From the NCBI GenBank assembly GCA_003972845.1, contig QOAV01000164.1:1-12770 (forward strand): 12,770 nt of DNA, written 5' to 3'. How positions within the stretch are numbered: the stretch's first letter is position 1; each line of letters starts with the position of its first letter. Under the pieces are notes generated by a model that did no database searches, had not been told where the DNA came from, and saw nothing but the letters and a program-made list of their open reading frames with translations. A program made the position numbers and the translations under genes. The stretch comes from Gammaproteobacteria bacterium (GTDB lineage Bacteria > Pseudomonadota > Gammaproteobacteria > QOAV01). Shown here piece by piece: positions 7,385-12,770 of the stretch.

Positions 7385-8734
7385 TTATTGCCCTTTTACC
7401 GAAACAGCTGGCAGTTTCAGTGCACCGGTGGCGGCTTGCAGGGTGGCTTCAGCGTCTGCCCAGTCGTGTACTGCCGCCAGTTTTTCCTGACGCGCTTTCA
7501 CCAGAGATTGCTCCGCCTGCAACAGATCGATCAATATGGTTCTGCCTTCGCCATAGCGTTCGTTGACCTGGGGTACAGCCCGCTCGGCGCTGGCTACCGA
7601 CGCGCGAGCTATCTGGTATTTCTCTCTGGCCGCATCAAGCCGGGCAAGGGCGTTGCGCACATCGGTAGCAGTTTTCTGTTCCAGTTGTTTGATCTGCTGC
7701 TCTACCGCATTGGCGGAAAGGTTGGCGGCGGTAATCTTGTCCTGGGTGGTGGCGTTATACAGATCCATCTTCACTACGCCCATGATGTATTGTGAATCGT
7801 TTTTCAGGCTGGGGTAGTCTTCCTCGTACCAGTCGCTGCCTGCCACCAGTGAAACCGTGGGCTTTTTCTCTGATTTGGCCACATCGACCTTGCTTTTGCT
7901 GGCGCTCAGCTGGGCGCGCAGGTCTTTGATATCGCGACGATTCTTCAGCGCCTCCGCGATCAGCGCATTGACATCATAGGCTTTCTTGCTGATGTCGATG
8001 TCATGGCCTACCTCGACATCCGCGCCCGGCAGACCCATGGACATGGCGAGCGTGTTTTTGGCCTGGCTGTATTCCGATCTGGCGCTGGTGAGGCCGGACT
8101 GATAAGCCGCCCGGTTGACTTCTGCAGTGAGTTTGTCCGATTCGACGATGCGGTCTTCGTTGTACAAACGCCGAGTGGTACGGGCATGTTTTTGAGCTGA
8201 ATGCAGCGCCTTTTCAGCAATGGCTATGCCGCGTTTTGCAGTCTGCGCGGCGAGATAGGCCTGGGTAGTGCGTAACGCGGTAACAATTTTCGCCCGCTCG
8301 TACTGGTATTTGCTGGCTTCCGCCGCATCACCGGCGCCGGCTATTTCGGCTTCCAGACGGCCGCCGGTATATACAGGCAGTTTTACCGCGATGCCAAAAG
8401 AGTTCAGAAAGGCGACATCAGGATCATTCAGTGTGGCCGGATCAAAATCTTCCTGCTGGATTTTCCGGCTGTTGAGTTTGATGGCGAATGCGTCCAGCGG
8501 GTTGTTGCTGATGCGGCCAGTATAGTTGGCGGATACCACTGGCTTGCCGCCAGCTGCAGCCGCAGAAGCCTGCGCATTGGCGGAATTCATTTGCTGCTCG
8601 ACGGCGATCAGGCCGGGATTGTTTTGCAGCGCACTCTCGATAGCCTGCTCAAGCGTCAGAGTATCGCTGGCCGAGGCCTGCTGGATGCCCGGCAAACTGA
8701 GCAGCCAGATCAAGATGAAAAAGTGCTTTCGCAT
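7385..8734 (-). CDS. TolC-family outer membrane efflux channel
   Basis: A 449-residue outer membrane factor that would form the exit duct for the RND pump. Residues 1-22 are a signal peptide ending ASA, with no lipobox cysteine, so it is not a lipoprotein of the OprM type. The mature protein opens with LTLEQAIESALQNNPGL, the usual TolC start, and has two repeats of long amphipathic helices with Ala/Gln/Lys-rich heptads (about 120-240 and 335-440). FGIAVKLPVYTGGRLEAEI and VKMDLYNATTQDKI mark the two outer-membrane beta segments. The start has a strong GGGGAG ribosome site. The gene follows the ArsR-type gene after 98 bp with no obvious own promoter or terminator, and the adaptor stub begins 2 nt after its stop. 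Family call is firm; substrate is unknown. Confidence 0.93.
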   Translation of the reverse strand: MRKHFFILIWLLSLPGIQQASASDTLTLEQAIESALQNNPGLIAVEQQMNSANAQASAAAAGGKPVVSANYTGRISNNPLDAFAIKLNSRKIQQEDFDPATLNDPDVAFLNSFGIAVKLPVYTGGRLEAEIAGAGDAAEASKYQYERAKIVTALRTTQAYLAAQTAKRGIAIAEKALHSAQKHARTTRRLYNEDRIVESDKLTAEVNRAAYQSGLTSARSEYSQAKNTLAMSMGLPGADVEVGHDIDISKKAYDVNALIAEALKNRRDIKDLRAQLSASKSKVDVAKSEKKPTVSLVAGSDWYEEDYPSLKNDSQYIMGVVKMDLYNATTQDKITAANLSANAVEQQIKQLEQKTATDVRNALARLDAAREKYQIARASVASAERAVPQVNERYGEGRTILIDLLQAEQSLVKARQEKLAAVHDWADAEATLQAATGALKLPAVSVKGQ

Positions 8735-8832
8735 ATCACTCCCCGTTAATTTGGTACTGTGATTAAAACGTCAACCCCTCTCTTCGGCCATTTAGGTTCG
8801 CCCGTCGAAGTATCAGTGTCAACCGCCTGCTT

Positions 8833-9135
8833 TCAGTGTGCCACATCCTGGTCGGTGGATGTGCAGTAAATACCCTTCAGGGTTTCGAGCAGCTGGCCGG
8901 AAAGTGGATCAAGCACCGAATAATAGACTTTTTGTGCGTCACGGCGGCCGGCAACCACGCCATCAAGACGCAAACGGGCCAGATGCTGGGAAACCATGGA
9001 TTGTCCCAGTCCACTCAGTTCACGCAGCTCCCGTACGGACTTTTCTCCGTTCAGAAGCAGACACAGCAATTTAAGACGATCCTTGTGCGCCATTGCTTTG
9101 AGTAATGCCGAAGGGCGGTTTGAATCAGTATGCAT
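8833..9135 (-). CDS. ArsR-family repressor with the cysteine pair of BigR/SqrR persulfide sensors
   Basis: A 100-residue winged-helix dimeric repressor. The recognition helix region is GLGQSMVSQHLARLRLDGVV (42-61), followed by a wing RRDAQKVYYSVL. It has exactly two cysteines: Cys25 in LKLLCLLLNGEKSVREL and Cys91 in LKGIYC. Their 66-residue spacing equals that of Cys42/Cys108 in BigR and Cys41/Cys107 in SqrR, which sense persulfide by forming a tetrasulfide bridge. The metal-binding ELCVC-type motif of ArsR/SmtB and the His/Asp alpha-5 site are absent, so metal sensing is unlikely. The ATG has AAGGGGA about 7 nt upstream. Upstream lies a promoter with a palindrome between -35 and -10, suggesting autorepression, and downstream is the tolC/stub/RND set that it probably controls. 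Family call is firm; ligand is inferred. Confidence 0.93.
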   Translation of the reverse strand: MHTDSNRPSALLKAMAHKDRLKLLCLLLNGEKSVRELRELSGLGQSMVSQHLARLRLDGVVAGRRDAQKVYYSVLDPLSGQLLETLKGIYCTSTDQDVAH

Positions 9136-9190
9136 AGTAAATCCCCTTACTATTTCATGCTCCTCAATGATGAGCAGCTTCTCTACAGTA

Positions 9191-9220
9191 ATAATATATT
9201 AGAAAATTCTTATATTTCAA
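9191..9220 (-). promoter_or_regulatory. Promoter of the arsR-tolC-stub-RND block
   Basis: On the minus strand TTGAAA (9215-9220) and TATTAT (9191-9196) are 18 bp apart, each matching consensus at 5 of 6 positions. The leader to the ArsR start would be about 50 nt. No comparable promoter is seen before tolC (8735-8832), so the block is probably one transcript. Confidence 0.6.
9196..9215. promoter_or_regulatory. Likely operator for the ArsR-type repressor
   Basis: An AT-rich imperfect palindrome: ATAT, one base, AGAA, AA centre, TTCT, one base, ATAT. Sixteen of its 20 bases pair between the arms. It fills the gap between the -35 and -10 boxes, an ideal place for a repressor to block RNA polymerase. 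ArsR-family operators of the BigR type are AT-rich imperfect palindromes of similar size. Confidence 0.55.
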
Positions 9221-9326
9221 GGTCTGAAGCGATTATTTTTCCGTTGTCCGGGACGGCCTGCTCCGGGAAATATCCGGAAAATCAATTAAAACCCAAGCAA
9301 TTCTACACTAAATTACAACGGCCGGG

Positions 9327-9353
9327 TTGACTTCTTCACAGGCCTGCTATGCT
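9327..9353 (+). promoter_or_regulatory. Possible promoter of the PilT/PilU-like gene
   Basis: TTGACT (9327-9332, 5/6 match) and TATGCT (9348-9353, 4/6) are separated by 15 bp, shorter than the usual 16-18. The leader to the ATG at 9562 would be about 200 nt. A sigma-54 reading (GG and GC spaced by 10) does not fit. Confidence 0.28.
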
Positions 9354-9437
9354 TTAGGTAGTCATGATTGAAGCCAAAGATCTTCAGCCGGGCAATCGCT
9401 CACTTTATTTTCCTACATAAATCAAGGAAATAGAGTG

Positions 9438-9551
9438 ATGCAGGCAAGATCTGAACAGAAATGCGGGAGAATTCACAACGGGAATTGCTCGCTCCGGAAT
9501 TCGATCATTGTCACTTACGCACGAAATCAAGCCGAATGTGGCCAAATTTGA
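9438..9551 (+). CDS. Possible 37-residue leader peptide before the PilT/PilU-like gene
   Basis: ATG at 9438 preceded by AAGGA (9424-9428) opens a 37-codon frame beginning MQARSEQKCGRIHNGNCSL. Its TGA (9549-9551) lies just before the ribosome site of the ATPase gene (9553-9558), which would suit translational coupling. It contains three cysteines and no recognisable domain, and a chance open frame of this size is common. I do not recognise it. Confidence 0.18.
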   Translation: MQARSEQKCGRIHNGNCSLRNSIIVTYARNQAECGQI

Positions 9552-9561
9552 AAGGTGGATT

Positions 9562-10740
9562 ATGGAGCAGAAGAGTAACAATCTGGACAATATAGAGACC
9601 ATGCCTACACCGGAACCGCCCTTTGACCGTCGTCAATCAGAGCGCGGAAAAACGTCCAATACGGACGCATTTCTGACGCTGGGCGCTTTGGTGCGCAAGG
9701 CACTGGATAAAGATGCCTCTGACATACATCTGAAAACCGACAGCCTGCCGGTTTTCCGACTGGATGGCGTGCTGGTCAGACAGATAGGCGAACCGGTTTT
9801 TGATCATGCACAGATGGAACTGCTGGCGCGGAAAATGATGGATCGGCCGGAACAGCATGATACGCTGCAGCAAAAGCGCCAGCTTGACCTTTCCTTCAGT
9901 CTGGAAAATGTCGGCCGTATGCGGGTGAACATTTTCTACCAGTCAGGCTCTCTGGCCATGGCCCTGCGCATCATTCGCACCATCATTCCCACGCCGGAAG
10001 AACTGTTTCTGCCGGATATGGTGAAAAACTTTGTTCATCTGGAACGTGGCATGGTGTTGATGACCGGCGCCACCGGTTCCGGCAAGTCCACTACGCTGGC
10101 GGCCTTGATGAATGAAATCAACAAGCTTTATTCCAAACACATACTCACTATCGAAGACCCGGTGGAATATATTTTCACCGAGGCGAAATCCATGGTCAAT
10201 CAGCGTGAACTGGGCATTGATGCGGTGAGTTATCCGGAAGCTTTGCGCTCGGCCCTGCGGGAAGATCCGGATGTGATTCTGATGGGCGAGATGCGCGATC
10301 CGGAATCCATCGAAGTAGCGCTGACGGCCGCTGAAACCGGCCATCTGGTGTTTACCACCTTGCATGCGCCGGCGGCGGCGGAAACCGTAGACCGGATTAT
10401 TTCATCTTTTTCCGGGCCATCCCAGGCGACTATTCGCTCCAAGCTGGCGCACAACCTGAAAGCGGTTATTTCCCAGCGCCTGATTCCGTCAGAGGACGGT
10501 GGCCGCATCGCTGCCTGCGAAGTGATGACGACATCGGCGCTCATCAGGGAAATGATTCTTGATCCGATAAAAATCAAGGAGATCAATGACTTGATTGTTG
10601 CCGGCAAGGAGTCAGAGGGCATGCTGAGTTTCGACGAAAGCCTGTTCCGTCTGGTCAAGCAGAAGAAAATCTCGCGCAACACGGCGCTGCGTTATGCATC
10701 CAGCGTGACCAATCTGCGGCTGAAACTGGATGGTTTCTGA
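9562..10740 (+). CDS. PilT/PilU-family type IV pilus retraction ATPase
   Basis: A 392-residue cytoplasmic hexameric ATPase that would power pilus retraction. Motifs in order: N-terminal ASDIHLKTDSLPVFRLDG (52-69), Walker A GATGSGKST (169-177), Asp box ILTIEDPVEYIF (194-205), Walker B DVILMGEMRDPES (237-249) with the catalytic Glu of GEMRD, and His box TGHLVFTTLHA (259-269). GEMRD resembles PilT, but the C-terminal SFDESLFRLVKQKKISRNTALRYASSVTNLRLKLDGF resembles PilU, and the PilT AIRNLIRE motif is replaced by SALIREMI. It may be a third paralog. About 30 polar, probably disordered residues precede the usual start. ATG 9562 is chosen over an upstream TTG at 9508 because of AGGTGG at 9553-9558. 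No other pilus gene is in the window. Confidence 0.9.
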   Translation: MEQKSNNLDNIETMPTPEPPFDRRQSERGKTSNTDAFLTLGALVRKALDKDASDIHLKTDSLPVFRLDGVLVRQIGEPVFDHAQMELLARKMMDRPEQHDTLQQKRQLDLSFSLENVGRMRVNIFYQSGSLAMALRIIRTIIPTPEELFLPDMVKNFVHLERGMVLMTGATGSGKSTTLAALMNEINKLYSKHILTIEDPVEYIFTEAKSMVNQRELGIDAVSYPEALRSALREDPDVILMGEMRDPESIEVALTAAETGHLVFTTLHAPAAAETVDRIISSFSGPSQATIRSKLAHNLKAVISQRLIPSEDGGRIAACEVMTTSALIREMILDPIKIKEINDLIVAGKESEGMLSFDESLFRLVKQKKISRNTALRYASSVTNLRLKLDGF

Positions 10741-10743
10741 GTT

Positions 10744-10778
10744 TGGCGTAAAACCGGTCCATTGCCGGACTTGCGCCA
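10744..10778. other. Stem-loop after the PilT/PilU-like gene
   Basis: TGGCG (10744-10748) pairs with CGCCA (10774-10778), and inside it GTCC (10757-10760) can pair with GGAC (10767-10770). It begins 3 nt after the stop codon. There is no T-run, so it could be a 3'-end stabilising structure or a Rho-dependent end rather than an intrinsic terminator. Confidence 0.3.
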
Positions 10779-10830
10779 GCGGAGAAGCCAGTGTTTTGTC
10801 CGGTAATGACAGACCTTCCATCAGAAAATT

Positions 10831-10844
10831 TTGATATAGATCAG
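10831..10844. promoter_or_regulatory. FNR/Anr-like binding site upstream of the LysR gene
   Basis: TTGATATAGATCAG matches the FNR/Anr consensus TTGAT-N4-ATCAA at 9 of 10 defined positions. Its centre lies about 100 bp before the LysR start. A weak -10 candidate, TACATT at 10886-10891, would place the site near -60, as at class I FNR promoters. This suggests oxygen-dependent control but is from sequence only. Confidence 0.5.
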
Positions 10845-10937
10845 AACAGCCCGCCTTCGGCTGGTGTTCATCAGCGGGTTAATGATACATTTGCGCTCCT
10901 TGATAAACCTCTCTTATCATCTTGAAGTGGTGATCTT

Positions 10938-11846
10938 ATGGCCGATCGTCGGTTACAGGTATTTCATACGGTAGCGCGCCTGCTCAGTTTCACCAAAGCG
11001 GCCGACAGCCTGCACATGACCCAGCCGGCTGTAACCTTCCAGATCCGGCAGTTGGAGGAATACTTCAATACCCGTCTGTTCGACCGCACTCATAACCGTA
11101 TCAGCATGACCGAAGCGGGCGACTGCGTATTCGAATATGCCGATCGTATTATCGCCTTGTACAACGAGATGGATTATAAAGTGCGGGAGCTAACCGGCGA
11201 TGTCACCGGTCTATTGGTGATCGGCGCCAGCACCACCATCGCCGAGTATGTGTTGCCGTCGTTGCTGGGTGAATTCCGCAAACTGTTTCCCAGCGTGAAA
11301 CTGCGCCTGAATGTATCGAACTCTCTGGGTATTGTTCACATGGTGGAAGCCAACCAGGTGGATGTGGGCATCGTCGAGTCGCCGGTGAGCAACAAGAATC
11401 TGGCGGTAGAAATCTGCTGGCAGGACGAAATGGTGGTCATTGTGCCGCCCGATCACGCGCTGGCGGTAAAATCGAGCATTTCCGTAAACGATCTGGTCGG
11501 CGTGCCTTTTCTGTGCCGTGAGGAAGGATCCGGTTCCAGGGAAGTGTTTCTCGAATACCAAAAGGAAAATGATGGTCCCGGCCTGGATCTGAGCATGGAG
11601 CTGGGCAGTCCGGAGGCGGTGAAAAGCGCCGTGGAAGCAGGCCTCGGCGTGTCGGTGGTGTCCAGGGCAACCGTGGAGAAAGAGCGCAAGCTGGGCACGG
11701 TCGCGGTTATCCCTCTGGATCCTCCCTTGCGTAGGCCATTCTCTCTGGTTTATCAGCGACAAAAGTTCCGCCTCAAGGCGATGGAGGAATTTCTCGAGTT
11801 TGCTCACAATCTATGCAGCGAATACCGGGCAGATGAAAGCAGCTGA
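10938..11846 (+). CDS. LysR-family transcriptional regulator
   Basis: A 302-residue LysR-type regulator of standard length. The N-terminal winged helix-turn-helix is clear: FHTVARLLSFTKAADSLHMT, then QPAVTFQIRQLEEYFNTRLFDR, and the linker helix follows to about residue 90. The effector domain begins at about 92 (LLVIGASTTIAEYVLPSLLG) and contains VDVGIVESPV, MVVIVPPDHALA and SPEAVKSAVEAGLGVSVVS, the usual hinge and ligand-cleft segments. It resembles CysL/CbbR-like members, but the effector and targets cannot be read from the sequence. The ATG has GGTGA 4 nt upstream. An FNR-like box lies about 100 bp before it. The next gene starts inside its last codons, so the two form an operon. Confidence 0.93.
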   Translation: MADRRLQVFHTVARLLSFTKAADSLHMTQPAVTFQIRQLEEYFNTRLFDRTHNRISMTEAGDCVFEYADRIIALYNEMDYKVRELTGDVTGLLVIGASTTIAEYVLPSLLGEFRKLFPSVKLRLNVSNSLGIVHMVEANQVDVGIVESPVSNKNLAVEICWQDEMVVIVPPDHALAVKSSISVNDLVGVPFLCREEGSGSREVFLEYQKENDGPGLDLSMELGSPEAVKSAVEAGLGVSVVSRATVEKERKLGTVAVIPLDPPLRRPFSLVYQRQKFRLKAMEEFLEFAHNLCSEYRADESS

Positions 11847-12180
11847 ACGGCACCTGCTGGCGAGCTTTCGCAAACTGGACGACGCCGACAGGAAAACGCT
11901 GCAGAAATTTGCGGACTTCCTCGCCAGTCAGACCAGACCACAGGCGAAGACTGCGCCCGGCGAGCCGGTTGCGATCCCGCGCCCGGAAAAAGAAAGCGTC
12001 ATCAAGGCGGTAAAGCGCCTCACCGCCACTTACCCTATGATCGACACCAAGGAAATCTTTCACGAAACGTCCAGTCTGATGAATCAGCACATACTGAACA
12101 GCAAACCAGCCAGTGAAGTCATCGATGAGCTGGAAGAACTGTTCCGCCGGACCTGGGAAAACACAAAAAAGCTGGCGTAG
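11833..12180 (+). CDS. Conserved-looking hypothetical protein, 115 residues, overlapping the LysR gene
   Basis: I do not recognise a named domain. The ATG at 11833 lies within the LysR gene and overlaps its end by 14 nt, which points to translational coupling. The protein is soluble, has no signal peptide and no cysteine. It has three parts: a charged helix (about 1-33: AERHLLASFRKLDDADRKTLQKFADFL), a proline-rich linker (about 35-52), and a second helical part with SVIKAVKRLTATYPMIDTKE and ASEVIDELEELFRRTWENTKK. The YPMID stretch between helices looks like a conserved turn. It may be an accessory protein to the LysR regulator, but this is inferred only from position. It ends 15 bp from the convergent PhoH gene. 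A longer start at TTG 11800 is possible but less likely. Confidence 0.75.
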   Translation: MKAAERHLLASFRKLDDADRKTLQKFADFLASQTRPQAKTAPGEPVAIPRPEKESVIKAVKRLTATYPMIDTKEIFHETSSLMNQHILNSKPASEVIDELEELFRRTWENTKKLA

Positions 12181-12195
12181 CCTGCGCCCGTATTG

Positions 12196-12770
12196 CTACA
12201 GAATTTCCGCCGAATAATCCGCCAGCCGCGAGCGCTCCACCGAGCGCAGGGTAATGTGTCCGCTGTGGTCCCAGTCCTTGAACCGGTCCACCACAAAGGC
12301 CAGGCCGGAAGTGGTCTCGGTGAGATAGGGCGTGTCGATCTGCGCCAGGTTTCCCATGCAGATCACCTTGCTGCCGCTGCCGGCCCGGGTAATCAGTGTT
12401 TTCAACTGCTTGGCGGTCAGATTTTGCGCTTCGTCGATGATAATGAAGCGGTTCTGAAAAGTGCGGCCGCGCATGAAATTGAGGGACTTGATCTTGATCC
12501 GGCTGCGAATCAGATCGAGAGACGCAGCGCGACCCCAACTGCCGGAGCGGGTGGTGGATTCCGGCGCCAGTACTTCCAGATTGTCGTCCAGGGCGCCCAT
12601 CCAGGGGTTCATTTTTTCCTCTTCCGTGCCGGGCAGAAAGCCAATGTCTTCTCCCACGGGAACGGGCACCCGGGGCGCCACGATCTCGGAATAACGCTGC
12701 TCGTCCATGACCTGATGCAGGCCCGCAGCCAGAGCCAGCAGGGTCTTGCCGGTTCCGGCCTGACCCAGCA
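12196..12770 (-). CDS. PhoH-family ATPase, C-terminal part (cut by window end)
   Basis: The last 191 or so codons of a PhoH-type P-loop ATPase, probably the longer PIN-PhoH type of which only the ATPase domain is visible. The frame is open to the window edge and starts within LGQAGTGKTLLALAAGL, whose GQAGTGKT is Walker A. VPVGEDIGFLPGTEEEKMNP and WMGALDDNLE are the PhoH signature; FIIIDEAQNLTAKQLKTLI is Walker B, followed by SKVICMGNLAQIDTPYL and ITLRSVERSRLAD, with the C-terminal Arg residues likely contacting nucleotide. PhoH proteins bind and hydrolyse ATP, and PIN fusions can act on RNA, but the role here is unknown. Reading starts well before the internal Met at 12708, so that Met is not the start. 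The gene converges on the hypothetical gene 15 bp away. Confidence 0.93.
   Translation of the reverse strand, partial: LGQAGTGKTLLALAAGLHQVMDEQRYSEIVAPRVPVPVGEDIGFLPGTEEEKMNPWMGALDDNLEVLAPESTTRSGSWGRAASLDLIRSRIKIKSLNFMRGRTFQNRFIIIDEAQNLTAKQLKTLITRAGSGSKVICMGNLAQIDTPYLTETTSGLAFVVDRFKDWDHSGHITLRSVERSRLADYSAEIL

Larger units (their letters stand above)
9221..9561. other. Intergenic region between the ArsR promoter and the PilT/PilU-like gene
   Basis: This stretch holds no gene I can firmly support. Visible items are arms TTTTCCG (9237-9243) and CGGAAAA (9275-9281) that could pair around smaller GC hairpins (for example TCCGG 9262-9266 with CCGGA 9274-9278). There is also an inverted repeat TTTCCT/AGGAAA (9409-9414, 9425-9430), a possible promoter near 9327-9353 and a small open frame at 9438-9551. 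Confidence 0.5.

Noticed and set aside
8833-9135. Arsenic or other metal sensing by the ArsR protein
   Set aside because: No CVC motif in the DNA-binding helix region and no His/Asp/Glu site in the last helix; the cysteine pattern fits persulfide sensors instead.
9341-9352. Sigma-54 promoter before the ATPase gene
   Set aside because: GG and GC are only 8 bp apart instead of the required 10.
9508-9561. Earlier TTG start for the PilT/PilU-like ATPase
   Set aside because: ATG 9562 has AGGTGG just upstream, and the added 18 residues show no family similarity.
1-12770. CRISPR arrays, insertion sequences, tRNA/rRNA genes, phage genes
   Set aside because: No spaced direct repeats, transposase motifs, cloverleaf or rRNA-like sequence were seen on either strand.

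Overview
The window (about 55% GC by eye) looks like chromosome from a gammaproteobacterium, possibly a sulfur-metabolising one. The encoded proteins (tRNA CCA-adding enzyme, CysG siroheme synthase, GrxC-type glutaredoxin, RND/TolC export parts, PilT/PilU-type ATPase, PhoH) resemble those of free-living Gammaproteobacteria. An ArsR-type repressor has the two cysteines of the BigR/SqrR persulfide sensors, which fits exposure to reactive sulfur. The species cannot be named from this sequence. I see no rRNA, tRNA, CRISPR array, insertion sequence or phage gene.

Layout. (1) 1-1127, minus strand: the 5' part of cca (cut by the window edge) preceded 7 bp upstream by a small S24/LexA-like protein whose protease residues are replaced. 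(2) 1128-1236: back-to-back promoters; a glutaredoxin gene runs right to 1494. (3) 1551-2963, minus: full-length cysG. (4) 3215-3739, plus: a predicted exported SCP2-like lipid-binding protein with four cysteines, ending in a strong intrinsic terminator. (5) 3792-9135, minus: a four-gene block in transcription order arsR-type repressor, tolC-type outer membrane channel, a 111-aa adaptor-like stub, and an RND pump. An AT-rich palindrome fills the spacer of the block's only convincing promoter (9191-9220). (6) 9562-10740, plus: a PilT/PilU-family ATPase. (7) 10938-12180, plus: a LysR regulator overlapped by a 115-aa protein of unknown function, with an FNR/Anr-like box upstream. (8) 12196-12770, minus: the C-terminal part of a PhoH-family ATPase, cut by the window edge.

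How the genes may work together. The most coherent unit is block 5: a putative persulfide-sensing repressor next to an outer membrane channel and an inner-membrane RND pump, suggesting export induced by sulfide or persulfide. The adaptor that normally links pump and channel is present only as a signal peptide joined to the C-terminal membrane-proximal segment of the family. Either a full adaptor comes from elsewhere, or this is an unusual assembly. The other genes are mostly housekeeping: tRNA maturation, siroheme for sulfite/nitrite reductases, thiol redox, pilus retraction and PhoH.
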